This document shows positions 29,202 through 37,756 of a DNA stretch of 64,000 nucleotides, piece by piece. The stretch is from positions 2,381,001 to 2,445,000 of the forward strand of contig NZ_CP163421.1 in assembly GCF_041429775.1 (NCBI RefSeq), written 5' to 3'. The stretch is from Glycocaulis abyssi. GTDB lineage: Bacteria > Pseudomonadota > Alphaproteobacteria > Caulobacterales > Maricaulaceae. The position numbers and the translations under genes are program-made. The stretch's first letter is position 1; the number at the start of each line of letters is the position of its first letter. The notes under the pieces were generated by a model that was not told where the DNA came from, ran no database searches, and worked only from the letters and a program-made list of their open reading frames with translations.

Positions 29202-29545
29202 CACACATACTCCTTGCTTGAATCGTTGGCCGCATCGGCCACCGGTGCGAACGCGTCACACAGGGCGCGCATCACGGCCAGGATGCGGGGGTCTTTGAGG
29301 GAATAGAAAATCTGCTTCGACTGGCGGCGCGTGGAGACAATGCCTTCCGCTCGCAGCCGCGCCAGATCACGTGAGAGATTGGGCTGCGCCACGCCGGTGC
29401 GCGCCTCGATCTGCGAGACAGAAAGCTCGCCATCGGCCAGCTCGCACGTCACCAGCAGCCGGTTGGGGTGAGAGAGCAGCTTTAACAGCCCCGCCACCTC
29501 ATCGGCGCGGGCGCGCACCATTTCCAGATCAAGACCTGCCTGCAT
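29201..29545 (-). CDS. ArsR-family regulator, BigR/SqrR-like
   Basis: 114 residues from ATG at 29545 (a longer frame to 29587 has an unlikely N-terminus). The winged helix is at residues about 15-85: SHPNRLLVTCELADGELSVSQIE, GVAQPNLSRDLARLRAEGIV, RRQSKQIFYSL. BigR and SqrR sense persulfides through a pair of cysteines; Cys34 aligns with the first, while Cys96 (RALCDAF) lies near, but about one turn before, the expected second. It should repress this operon and the divergent YeeE genes, releasing on sulfide stress. The start overlaps the leftward promoter region. Confidence 0.82.
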   Translation of the reverse strand: MQAGLDLEMVRARADEVAGLLKLLSHPNRLLVTCELADGELSVSQIEARTGVAQPNLSRDLARLRAEGIVSTRRQSKQIFYSLKDPRILAVMRALCDAFAPVADAANDSSKEYV

Positions 29546-29608
29546 GGCCTGGCTCCCTATCCATACCCCTGTCAGAGAAAAAATCACGCCGGGGCTTGCG
29601 TTGTGATC

Positions 29609-29637
29609 TGATATATATCATTTTCGATAAATGACAA
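29609..29637. promoter_or_regulatory. Palindromic operator on the sulfur-locus promoter
   Basis: TGATATATATCA (29609-29620) is a perfect 12-bp palindrome. A leftward promoter reads TTGTCA (29637-29632), 16 bases, TATATC (29615-29610), so the palindrome covers its -10. This is the expected position for an ArsR-type repressor site between the regulator and the rightward YeeE genes. Confidence 0.6.
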
Positions 29638-29685
29638 GTGTTGGCGATGAAATCTCACCGCCCCTGCAACAGGACAACAGGAATA

Positions 29686-30123
29686 ATGGACACACCTACC
29701 GCCTTCACGCCCCTTTCCGCGCTCGCGGGCGGGGTATTGATCGGGCTGTCAGCGGTGATGCTGATGGCGCTCAATGGCCGTATCGCCGGTATTGCCGGCA
29801 TTGTTGGCGGGCTGCTCGGCCCGGCACCGTTCAATGGTCTGGACCGCTTCTGGCGGCTGGCCTTTGTGGCCGGTCTGGTCGCCGCGCCTGCCTTGTGGTT
29901 TGCGGTGACGGGGGCGATGCCGGAAGTGGCCGTCACCGATAGCTGGCCGCTTCTGATCGTCGCCGGGCTGATCGTGGGCGCCGGCACGCAGATCGGTTCG
30001 GGCTGCACGTCCGGTCACGGCGTATGCGGGCTGGCCCGGCTCTCGCCGCGATCTTTGGTGGCGACCGGCGTCTTCATGGCGGCGGCGCTCGCCACCGTCT
30101 TTGTCACCAGACATCTTGTATAG
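29686..30123 (+). CDS. YeeE/YedE-type membrane protein (first of pair)
   Basis: 145 residues from ATG at 29686, preceded by AGGA; the longer frame to 29638 runs over the promoter. Four hydrophobic helices are visible. The conserved GSGCTSGHGVCGLARLSPRS segment is the half-site of the thiosulfate-uptake YeeE family, with Cys in CTSGHGVC that relays sulfur. Bacterial relatives as a single full-length protein import thiosulfate; split halves such as this and the next gene accompany BigR operons. It is transcribed away from the regulator through the shared operator region. Confidence 0.85.
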   Translation: MDTPTAFTPLSALAGGVLIGLSAVMLMALNGRIAGIAGIVGGLLGPAPFNGLDRFWRLAFVAGLVAAPALWFAVTGAMPEVAVTDSWPLLIVAGLIVGAGTQIGSGCTSGHGVCGLARLSPRSLVATGVFMAAALATVFVTRHLV

Positions 30124-30133
30124 GACCAGACCC

Positions 30134-30547
30134 ATGAAAGCTGTTCTTTCCGCCCTCGCGGCTGGCCTGGTCTTCGGGCTGGGTCTTATCGTCTCCGGCA
30201 TGGTCAACCCGGCCAAGGTGCTGAACTTCCTTGATATAGCGGGCCAGTGGGACCCCAGCCTCGCCTTCGTCATGGCGGGCGCGGCCGGTACCGTCTTTAT
30301 CGGCTACCGCTTCGTCCTCAAACGCCCGGCCCCGTTTTTTGCCGACCGGTTCAACGTGCCGACGGCGACGAAGCTGGATGCCCGCCTGATCGGCGGGGCG
30401 GCCATGTTCGGCGTGGGCTGGGGGCTGGTCGGCTTCTGCCCCGGACCCGCACTGACCGCGCTCGGCACCGGTGCGATGCCGGTCCTTGTCTTCGCGGTGG
30501 CCATGCTGGCCGGGATGGCGGGCTGGCGCTGGCTGGTGCGCGATTAA
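30134..30547 (+). CDS. DUF6691/YeeE-type membrane protein (second of pair)
   Basis: 137 residues from ATG at 30134, 10 bases after its partner. Four helices; the GFCPGPALTALGTGAMP segment is the second half-site of the YeeE pair, with Cys as the sulfur-carrying residue. Together with the upstream half it probably forms one channel that moves a sulfur compound across the inner membrane. The pair is divergent from the regulator-metallohydrolase operon. Confidence 0.85.
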   Translation: MKAVLSALAAGLVFGLGLIVSGMVNPAKVLNFLDIAGQWDPSLAFVMAGAAGTVFIGYRFVLKRPAPFFADRFNVPTATKLDARLIGGAAMFGVGWGLVGFCPGPALTALGTGAMPVLVFAVAMLAGMAGWRWLVRD

Positions 30548-30626
30548 TCACTAACACCCTCTCGCCCTTCCTCGCGGTGCGCGCTAGGTTTCCTTTTGAA
30601 AGCCAGCTCTGCCCGCGAGGACGCCC

Positions 30627-31490
30627 ATGCCTCTTGCCGTTATCCTGATCATCAATTTTCTCGTGATTGCCGCCGTGTTTGCGGGGCTGTGGCTGTGGAG
30701 CCGCAAGATCAAGGATCCCAGCTTTGTCGATGCCTTCTGGGCGTTCGGCATGGTCATACTGGCGCTGACGACCTTCATCATGGCGGGCGATGGCTGGCTG
30801 GAGCGCAAGCTGATCCTGGCGGGCCTGACGATTGCCTGGGGTATGCGTCTCGGTCTGCACCTCTTCCACCGCTGGGGCCGGGAGGGGCCGGACCAACGCT
30901 ATAAGGCGCTGGTTGGACGCCTGCAGGACAAGCGCGGCTGGGATTATGACAAGGCGACGGGGCTCGCTGTCTTCGGTCCGCAGGCAATTCTGCTGTTCAT
31001 CGTCTGCCTGCCTGTGCAGCTGGGCCAGATCAGCGCCGAGCCTGTGGGATTTGGCATTCTCGCCCTGCTGGGCTTTGCGCTGGCGGTGTTTGGTATCGCC
31101 TATGAGGCCGTTGCAGACTGGCAGCTTTCAGTGTTCAGGGAAAACCCGGCGAGCAAGGGCAAGGTCATGGATCAGGGCCTGTGGGCCTGGTCTCGCCACC
31201 CCAACTATTTTGGCGAGATATGCACCTGGTGGGGCATCTGGCTGATCGCGGCGGAAACGGCGCTTGGCTTCTGGTCCTTCATCGGCCCGGCCTTCCTCAC
31301 CTTCACGCTGTTGCGCTGGTCAGGCGTGCCGCTGCTGGAGAAGGGGATGAAGACATCGCGTCCGGGCTATGCCGACTATGCCGCGCGCACCAGCGCGATC
31401 ATTCCCTGGCCGCCCAAGGCGCGAACCAGCGATGAGCCGGTGATCGATGATGAGGATGATGACACGACCGAATATGACAGCGCGGTGTGA
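30627..31490 (+). CDS. DUF1295 membrane protein (steroid-5-alpha-reductase-like)
   Basis: 287 residues with six or seven helices. The C-terminal half carries the family's QGLWAWSRHPNYFGEICTWWGIWL and PGYADYAARTSAIIPWPP segments, which in steroid 5-alpha reductases and isoprenylcysteine methyltransferases bind cofactor. The tail is acidic (DEDDDTTEYD). The substrate is unknown. A GAGGACG site precedes ATG at 30627. It is 79 bases after the YeeE pair; with no sulfur feature of its own, the linkage may be incidental. Confidence 0.82.
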   Translation: MPLAVILIINFLVIAAVFAGLWLWSRKIKDPSFVDAFWAFGMVILALTTFIMAGDGWLERKLILAGLTIAWGMRLGLHLFHRWGREGPDQRYKALVGRLQDKRGWDYDKATGLAVFGPQAILLFIVCLPVQLGQISAEPVGFGILALLGFALAVFGIAYEAVADWQLSVFRENPASKGKVMDQGLWAWSRHPNYFGEICTWWGIWLIAAETALGFWSFIGPAFLTFTLLRWSGVPLLEKGMKTSRPGYADYAARTSAIIPWPPKARTSDEPVIDDEDDDTTEYDSAV

Positions 31491-31499
31491 GGGTCCGCT

Positions 31500-31718
31500 T
31501 CAGTAGCCCCGGCGCCGGTCATCGCCGTTTTCATCGCTTAGGTCCGGCGCGCGTATGGCCAGCGCCGCCGCGATGACATCCGCCCCGGCGCGCATTTCCT
31601 CGACGATCTCAGAGTCTGGCCCGACGGTGCGGGTCACTTCCGCGCGCAGGCTGACAGGACAGATCATCCAGCCTGCACAGACCAGTATCGCCGCTACCAG
31701 ACCAAAGACGATGCGCAT
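31500..31718 (-). CDS. Small exported or membrane-anchored hypothetical protein
   Basis: 72 residues from ATG at 31718, which has GGGGAGG upstream. Residues 1-26 are a signal peptide or anchor (MRIVFGLVAAILVCAGWMICPVS) and the rest is short, acidic and ends RRRGY. I do not recognise it. It converges with DUF1295 with nine bases between stop codons, so no terminator is visible between them. Confidence 0.45.
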   Translation of the reverse strand: MRIVFGLVAAILVCAGWMICPVSLRAEVTRTVGPDSEIVEEMRAGADVIAAALAIRAPDLSDENGDDRRRGY

Positions 31719-31793
31719 GGTTGCCTCCCCAGACCCCATTCACCGGGAAGGCTAACATTACTTCGCCGTAATGTTGAAGCAGAAAATGAGCGG

Positions 31794-32603
31794 TCAGGCC
31801 GCGTGGCGCCCTTGCGTGTCCAGCAATTTGGGCTCGGCGCTCTGGCGCTCCAGCCCCTCCACCGCTTTGAGCAGCAGTTTCAGGCTTTCCTGCAAACCGT
31901 TGGAGATAAGGGCGGCGGACGCATCATTACGCGTCAGGGCCAGCTCCAGCCGGTCGGCATCAGGCAGGCGGGCGGTTGCAAGGTCAATCCGCTCGGCGGC
32001 CCCTTCAACCCGGCCTGCCGCTTCTGAAATGCCTGATTCCAGTCTTTGCGCGAGCGTATCCAGCTCCGAGCGGAAACTGCCCAGTGCGTCCTTCACGTCC
32101 ACGCCGTGCAGACTGGTGGCAATCTCGCGCATATCAGCGCGGAAGGCCGCCAGCTCCTCTTGCAGCGTGCCTGCGCTTTCAGGCGCGCCTTGGGGATCAG
32201 TTTCGGCGCTGGCCGCTTGCGTCTCTGTAGTGCCCTGCGCAAGGGCGGGGACATAGGCTTCGCCTTCGTCCTCGTCCTCGACCGGGATCTCCACCAGCAC
32301 GGCCTGACCGCGCAAATGCGACGGCCCGGTACCGAAAAGTGTTGTCTCCAGCTCGGCGCGAACCTTTTCCATCTCGGCCATTGTCTGCGAGGCCGAAACC
32401 AGCATCCAGCGCAAGGGCGCGGTGCGGGTGGCGCGGGTCGATCTGGCATCAAACCGCGTCAGATAGAGCCTGACAAAGCTGTCAATATGCTCGGCCAGCG
32501 CGGTGTCCTGCGCAGGATCGCGGTTGGGCGGCAGGGACAGCCGCAAGGCATAGGCATGCTCGCCGGCGCGGGGCTCGATGCGGTCGGGGCTGGTAATCAG
32601 CAT
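31794..32603 (-). CDS. Hypothetical protein with C-terminal coiled coil
   Basis: 269 residues, no signal or membrane segment. An N-terminal alpha/beta domain (about 1-105; HIDSFVRLYLTRFDARSTR) is followed by an acidic linker, and residues about 140-255 are a long amphipathic helical stretch (EELAAFRADMREIATSLHG, then DTLAQRLESGISEAAGRVEG) predicted to form a coiled coil. I cannot place it in a family. AAGGATT precedes ATG at 32603. Located alone upstream of the RND operon terminus, its role is unknown. Confidence 0.6.
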   Translation of the reverse strand: MLITSPDRIEPRAGEHAYALRLSLPPNRDPAQDTALAEHIDSFVRLYLTRFDARSTRATRTAPLRWMLVSASQTMAEMEKVRAELETTLFGTGPSHLRGQAVLVEIPVEDEDEGEAYVPALAQGTTETQAASAETDPQGAPESAGTLQEELAAFRADMREIATSLHGVDVKDALGSFRSELDTLAQRLESGISEAAGRVEGAAERIDLATARLPDADRLELALTRNDASAALISNGLQESLKLLLKAVEGLERQSAEPKLLDTQGRHAA

Positions 32604-32658
32604 GGCGGGAATCCTTCCGGCTTGCCCGCCATCTCGCGCTGATTGCGTTTATGACACG

Positions 32659-35600
32659 TTAACCTTTCAGCGTGCGCGCTGGTATTGGCGCGCGGATACC
32701 GAAGAACAGAGCGTAGAGCACAGGCGCTGCCACCAGGGTCAGCACCGTGGCAAAGGCCAGTCCGCCAATGATGGTGACCGCCATGCCCTGGAAGAAGGCA
32801 TCGGCAATCAGCGGCATCATGCCCAGAATAGTCGTCGCCGAGGCGAGGAAGACCGGGCGCAGGCGGCTCACCGAGCCTTCGCGCACCGCCTCGAACGGAT
32901 CAATGCCGGCGGCCACGCGCTGATCGAGCTCGTCCACCAGCACGATGGCATTCTTGATCAGCATGCCAGAGAGCGACAGGAAGCCCAGCAATGCGGTGAA
33001 GGAGAAGGCGATGTTGGTTATCAGCAAACCGGCCGTAACCCCGCATATGCTCATCGGCACAATCGCCCAGATGATGAGCGGCTGGCGCACTTTCTGGAAC
33101 AGGAGGAAGCTGACGACCAGCATCACGATCAGGCTGATCGGCAGGACCTGGCCAAGCAACTCGTTGGCTTCCTGATTGGCTTCGATCTCACCGCCCCACT
33201 GCACGGAATAGCCGCGTGGCAGATCGATCGAGTTGATGACGCCGGAAAAGCGCCCGAACGCCGAAGCCGCGGTTTCGCCCTCTGGCGGATTGGCCTGTAC
33301 GGTCAGTGTGCGCACCCGGTCGCGCCGCCGGATCAGCGTGTCACGCGCCACCAGCTCGAAGCGTTCGACGGCCTGTGTGATCGGCACATAGGTGTTCTGT
33401 GACGGGCTCCAGATCAGCCGGTCTTCCAGCGCGGACGGGTTTTCCCGCTCGGCCTGCGGCGCGCGCGCGATGATCGGGATCAGCAGATCGCCTTCGCGAT
33501 AGAGGCCCACGCGCGTGCCTTCCGTGGCAAAATGCAGGGCTTCGCCGATATCCTCGCGGGTCACGCCGGTGGCGCGCGCGCGATCGGCAGAGATGACCGG
33601 TTCGAGCATCAGTTCGCGGTTGCGCCAGCTATGGCGCACATCGGCGAGCGTTCCGGTATCGGCGAGCCGGGTCACCGCTTCCTCGCCCAGAGCCCGCAGC
33701 ACATCAGCGTCCGGCCCGGAGAAGCGGGCCTCCAGCCGCGCGCCTGCCGGGGGACCGAACACGATGCGCTCGCCGCGCACCTCTGCTTCGGGCAGGGTTT
33801 CCCTGATATGGCTGACAATACGCTCTGACAGGGCCGGGATCACGTCGGTGGAATGGGCGCGGACCACCAGCTGGCCATAGGCGGCATTGGGCTGCTCGGA
33901 GGAATAGGTCAGCATGAAGCGCGTCCCGCCCCGGCCGACAAATGTGGTCACGGCCTGTGTTTCGGGCTGAACCAGCACATAGCTGGCCGCCTGGCGCACA
34001 GCCCGGTCAGTCGCAAGAATGTCCGTACCCTGAGGAAGCTCGATATTGATGTAAAAGAGCGGGGTATCGGAGTCCGGGAAGAAGGCGGCCCGCACAAAGC
34101 CAAACCCCCAGAAGCTGGCGAGCGTGATGGTGACGAGCGTCATCAGGGTCAGCCAGCGCCGACGCAGCGCGCCGGTCAGGATGGCGCGGTATACTGTATA
34201 GGTGCGCCCGCCATAGGGGTCGGGTTTTGAGCCGCGCTCGGACTTGAACAGCGCAAAGGCGATCATCGGCGAGACGGTGATGGCCAGCAGCCAGGACAGT
34301 CCCAGCGATATGCCGATGACGGCGAACATGGAGAACATGAATTCGCCGGTGGAATCCTGCGACAGGCCCATGCCGGAAAAGGCCATGATGCCGATAATGG
34401 TCGCGCCCAGCAGCGGGAATTGCGTGGTCTTCACCGCGCGCTCGGCGGCGATCTGGCGGCGCACGCCGCGCTGCACATCCACCTGCATGCTCTCGGTCAC
34501 GACAATCGCGTTATCCACCAGCATGCCCATGGCGATGATGAGCGCGCCCAGCGAGATGCGCTGCATGGTGATGTCGAAGGCTGACATGAAGAAGATCGTG
34601 CCCAGCACGGTCAGCAGCAGGGTTGCCCCCACCGTCACTCCGGCCCGCCAGCCCATGAACACGCACAGCATCACGATCACGATGCCCAGCGACATGGCGA
34701 GATTTACCAGAAAGCCGCGGATCGCCTGGTCCACCACCACATGCTGCTCGTAGATCGGGCTAAGCTCGACCCCGACGGGCAGATCCGCTTCCAGCTGGCG
34801 CAGGCGCTCTTCCACCCGGCGGCCGACATCGACGATATTGGCGTCCGGCAGGGCGGCAATGCCCAGCGTGAACACCCGTTCGCCATTGTGGTAGGCATAG
34901 AAGCCTTCGCGCTCCAGTGGCGCGCGGCTGACGGTCGCGATATCGGACAGGCGCAATACGCCGCCAGAGGCGCGCGGGGCGATAAGAATGTTTTCAAGGG
35001 CTGCAATACCGTCCACGCGCTGCGGCACGGTCACACGCAGCAGGCGGTCACCGGCGGGCGTTTCGCCTGCCGGCACAACGGCATTCTCATTGCTCACCGC
35101 CTGCAGGACAGCGTCAAACGGCAGACCCAGCCGGGCCAGCTGCTCCTGGGCGATCTCGATATAGATGCGCTCATCGGGAAGACCGGCCACCTCGACGCGC
35201 GAGACGCCGCGCACGACCAGCAGCTCGCGGCGCAGATTGCGCGCCATGTCGCGCCATTCCCGGTCTGAATAGCCCGGCGCGGTTACCGCATAGAGAATGC
35301 CGTACACATCAGCAAAATCATCGACCACCTGCGGGTCGGCGACGCCTGGAGGCAGGCCCGCCGACGCGTCGCGCACCCGCTTTCTCAGCTCATCCCAGAC
35401 CTGGGGCAGCTGATGACCCAGAATATCGTCGCGGATGGAAACCTGTATCTCCGACATGCCCGGCATGGATTTCGATGTCACCCGCTCCAGCTGGCCCATC
35501 TGCTGGATGGCCGCTTCGAGAAGCTCGGTCACTTCCGCCTCCACCTCCTCGGCCGTCGCGCCGGGATAGGCGGTGAAGATGATGGCGTCCTTGAGGGTGA

Positions 35601-35772
35601 AATCCGGGTCTTCCAGCTGGCCGACCGTGTTGAACCCCCACAGGCCGCCAAGCAGGCAGGCCAGGATGATCAGCCAGCTGATGACCGGTTTCTCGATCGA
35701 GATGCGCGCCAGGTTGAATGCATCATCGGTGCGCGCCGGTTCTTCCGGCGCGGGCTGCGTAGTGTCCGTCAT
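32659..35772 (-). CDS. RND efflux permease (HAE1-like)
   Basis: 1037 residues, the length of AcrB-type pumps. It has two repeats of six helices with large periplasmic loops; ISIEKPVISWLIILACLLGG is helix 1, and GMLVDNAIVVTESMQ and SGMLIKNAIVLVDELDQ are the two conserved helix-4/10 segments. It exports drugs or other amphiphilic compounds by proton antiport. It is read 25 bases after the adaptor gene and belongs to the same TetR-controlled operon. No outer-membrane channel gene is present nearby, so it must use one encoded elsewhere. Confidence 0.93.
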   Translation of the reverse strand: MTDTTQPAPEEPARTDDAFNLARISIEKPVISWLIILACLLGGLWGFNTVGQLEDPDFTLKDAIIFTAYPGATAEEVEAEVTELLEAAIQQMGQLERVTSKSMPGMSEIQVSIRDDILGHQLPQVWDELRKRVRDASAGLPPGVADPQVVDDFADVYGILYAVTAPGYSDREWRDMARNLRRELLVVRGVSRVEVAGLPDERIYIEIAQEQLARLGLPFDAVLQAVSNENAVVPAGETPAGDRLLRVTVPQRVDGIAALENILIAPRASGGVLRLSDIATVSRAPLEREGFYAYHNGERVFTLGIAALPDANIVDVGRRVEERLRQLEADLPVGVELSPIYEQHVVVDQAIRGFLVNLAMSLGIVIVMLCVFMGWRAGVTVGATLLLTVLGTIFFMSAFDITMQRISLGALIIAMGMLVDNAIVVTESMQVDVQRGVRRQIAAERAVKTTQFPLLGATIIGIMAFSGMGLSQDSTGEFMFSMFAVIGISLGLSWLLAITVSPMIAFALFKSERGSKPDPYGGRTYTVYRAILTGALRRRWLTLMTLVTITLASFWGFGFVRAAFFPDSDTPLFYINIELPQGTDILATDRAVRQAASYVLVQPETQAVTTFVGRGGTRFMLTYSSEQPNAAYGQLVVRAHSTDVIPALSERIVSHIRETLPEAEVRGERIVFGPPAGARLEARFSGPDADVLRALGEEAVTRLADTGTLADVRHSWRNRELMLEPVISADRARATGVTREDIGEALHFATEGTRVGLYREGDLLIPIIARAPQAERENPSALEDRLIWSPSQNTYVPITQAVERFELVARDTLIRRRDRVRTLTVQANPPEGETAASAFGRFSGVINSIDLPRGYSVQWGGEIEANQEANELLGQVLPISLIVMLVVSFLLFQKVRQPLIIWAIVPMSICGVTAGLLITNIAFSFTALLGFLSLSGMLIKNAIVLVDELDQRVAAGIDPFEAVREGSVSRLRPVFLASATTILGMMPLIADAFFQGMAVTIIGGLAFATVLTLVAAPVLYALFFGIRAPIPARTLKG

Positions 35773-35797
35773 GGTGTTGATCCTGCCGGGTTACAGA

Positions 35798-36892
35798 CTA
35801 GCGCGCAGCGCCATTATGGGCGACGGCTCCTGAAGGCACCATGGGGCGCACCCGCATGCCTTCGCTCAGCCCGCTCACGCCGGCAGTGACGATCTGCTCG
35901 CCGGCCTGCACGCCGTCGAGCACCAGCACCGAGCTGCCCTCAACGCCGCTTGTGCGCACGGGCCGTGCCACCACCTCGCTGGTGTCCGGATTGAACACCC
36001 AGACCTGGAACCCGCCATCGGGCAGAGCCGAGAGCGCCGTTACCGGGATGCGTACCGCATCGCCGCCGGGCATGTTTTCCTGATCCAGCTGAACGCGGAC
36101 ATTCACCGTCATGCCCGGCAGGATATTGCCCGGTATGCCGGGAGGCAGCGCAAACATCACCTTATAGGTCTGTGAGGCCGCATCGGCCTCGGCGATCAGT
36201 TCACGGAATTCCAGCGGGAAGTCGCGGTCTGCCAGGAAGGGAAAGCGCGCGCTGATCGCATAGCTGCCGGGCGCTTCCAGCGTCCCGATCAGGCTTTCAG
36301 GCACGGCGATGGCCACGCGCAGCTCGGACAGATCCTGCAGGCGGGCGACGGGCTGGCCGGCGCTCAGCGTGGTGAAATTGTCCACCAGACGGCGGCTGAG
36401 AAGCCCGGTAAAGGGCGCCTCGATCGTCGCATAGGCCAGATTCTGACGCATAGTATCGAGCGCCACCGAGCGCAGCTCGAAGGCGGTGCGCGCGTCTTCC
36501 AGCGCCGCATCAGACGCGATCCCGCGCTCATGCAGTGTCTGCTGGCGCTCCAGATGGGTGCGTGCCTGCTGCAGCTGGACGCGTGCCTCGCGCAGCGCGC
36601 GCTCATAGTCCTGGTCTTCCAGGCGCGCGATCAGCGTGCCTTCTTCAACCATCTGGCCTTCGGCAATGGCAAATTCGGCCAGCCGCCCGGACACCTGGAA
36701 GGCCAGATCGACCGTGTAGCGGGCCTCGACCCGGCCGACAAACTCCCGCCGGGCCAGCCCGGTCGGGGCGGCAACGGTCTCGATGCGCGCGGTGCGCAGC
36801 GTCTCTTCAGGCGTGGCGGCAACATCAGAGCAGGCCGCCAGCAGTGTGGCGGCCAGCACTGTGGCTGTGGGGAGGAGAAAGAGCGTCTTCAT
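35798..36892 (-). CDS. RND efflux periplasmic adaptor (membrane fusion protein)
   Basis: 364 residues. Lipoprotein signal (MKTLFLLPTATVLAATLLAAC) with LLAAC lipobox, Cys21. The barrel-sandwich domain is split by a coiled-coil hairpin (about 95-150, YERALREARVQLQQARTHLERQQ) with ATIEAPFTGLLSRRLVDNFTTLSAGQPVARL as the returning lipoyl half, and beta-barrel and membrane-proximal domains follow. It links the inner-membrane pump to an outer-membrane channel. Its start overlaps the TetR stop by four bases (ATGA). Confidence 0.93.
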   Translation of the reverse strand: MKTLFLLPTATVLAATLLAACSDVAATPEETLRTARIETVAAPTGLARREFVGRVEARYTVDLAFQVSGRLAEFAIAEGQMVEEGTLIARLEDQDYERALREARVQLQQARTHLERQQTLHERGIASDAALEDARTAFELRSVALDTMRQNLAYATIEAPFTGLLSRRLVDNFTTLSAGQPVARLQDLSELRVAIAVPESLIGTLEAPGSYAISARFPFLADRDFPLEFRELIAEADAASQTYKVMFALPPGIPGNILPGMTVNVRVQLDQENMPGGDAVRIPVTALSALPDGGFQVWVFNPDTSEVVARPVRTSGVEGSSVLVLDGVQAGEQIVTAGVSGLSEGMRVRPMVPSGAVAHNGAAR

Positions 36893-37455
36893 GGCTTGGA
36901 CTCCGAAATGAGTTCGACCAGCTGGGCCTCTACGCGGGCCCGTTCATCAGGGGTTAGAAAGTCCATGCCGAGCAAATCGGCAAAATGCAGCCCGTCCACC
37001 GCGAGGAAAACGATACGGGCAAGATCGGGGTCGGCGGCGCTGGCGAGGAGATCGTCGCGCATCTGCGTCATCAGCCCGCGCACCGGATCCAGCAATTCAG
37101 GATGCTCGGCGGCAGCGACCAGCAGGCCCATCATGAATTTCTGGCTACGCGGTTCTTTCTCGCAGGCGGTACGGATCAGCGCGGAGAGCTCCGAGTTGCC
37201 CTGCTCGCGCGCATCCTTGCGGGCCAGCTCCACATCGCAATGCACCGCATCGACAATGCGCGCCACCATGCCCTTGATAAGGTCCAGCTTGGAGGGGAAG
37301 TTGTAGAGCACACCGCCCTTGGAAAACCCGCTTTCACGCACCACCGCGTCAATGGTCAGCCGTCCGGCGCCATCGCGTTCAACCACGCGCTCTGCGGCGT
37401 CCAGAATGACGTCGCGGGCGGAGCTTCTGGCTTCCTTGGTCTGTGTCTTTGCCAC
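36889..37455 (-). CDS. TetR-family repressor of the adjacent RND operon
   Basis: 188 residues from GTG at 37455 (MAKTQTKEARSSARDVIL is a natural TetR start); ATG at 37491 is an alternative but falls on an operator box. The helix-turn-helix is residues about 12-58: RDVILDAAERVVERDGAGRLTIDAVVRESGFSKGGVLYNFPSKLDL. The C-terminal ligand domain is helical. It is the first gene of the operon and probably represses its own promoter and the divergent PiT-like gene. Confidence 0.88.
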   Translation of the reverse strand: MAKTQTKEARSSARDVILDAAERVVERDGAGRLTIDAVVRESGFSKGGVLYNFPSKLDLIKGMVARIVDAVHCDVELARKDAREQGNSELSALIRTACEKEPRSQKFMMGLLVAAAEHPELLDPVRGLMTQMRDDLLASAADPDLARIVFLAVDGLHFADLLGMDFLTPDERARVEAQLVELISESKP

Positions 37456-37491
37456 GGGCGTGTCTCGGTTAGGGCGGTAAATCCGGTCCAT

Positions 37492-37563
37492 CCAGACGGT
37501 ATGCTGCAGTGCAACGAGGCCGGGGGAGCTTATTGTGCAGCGCATCTATACCGTCTGGACGGT
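37492..37563. promoter_or_regulatory. TetR operator candidates: inverted ATACCGTCTGG boxes
   Basis: The 11-mer ATACCGTCTGG occurs on the + strand at 37548-37558 and, inverted, at 37502-37492. The right copy extends to ACCGTC-TG-GACGGT (37550-37563), a 6-bp inverted repeat, the classic TetR-site form. The boxes are upstream of the regulator and also upstream of the divergent PiT-like gene, in a 301-base gene-free stretch (37456-37756) that holds no other clear feature. Confidence 0.55.
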
Positions 37564-37756
37564 TTTGTCTATTTAGCGCGCCGCATTGTCCTGTGCAATG
37601 GGGTCACCCGAAGATTTTCCGGCGCGCCCGGCTTCGTGACACTTTCGTGAAGAATCAGCGCGAAAGCCCCTTCCGGAGCTGCTTTTCTTTGCACTGACGA
37701 ACGAACTGATATATGCGGCGATCCGAGCAGGTTTGATCCCGCAAAGGCTCTGTTGC

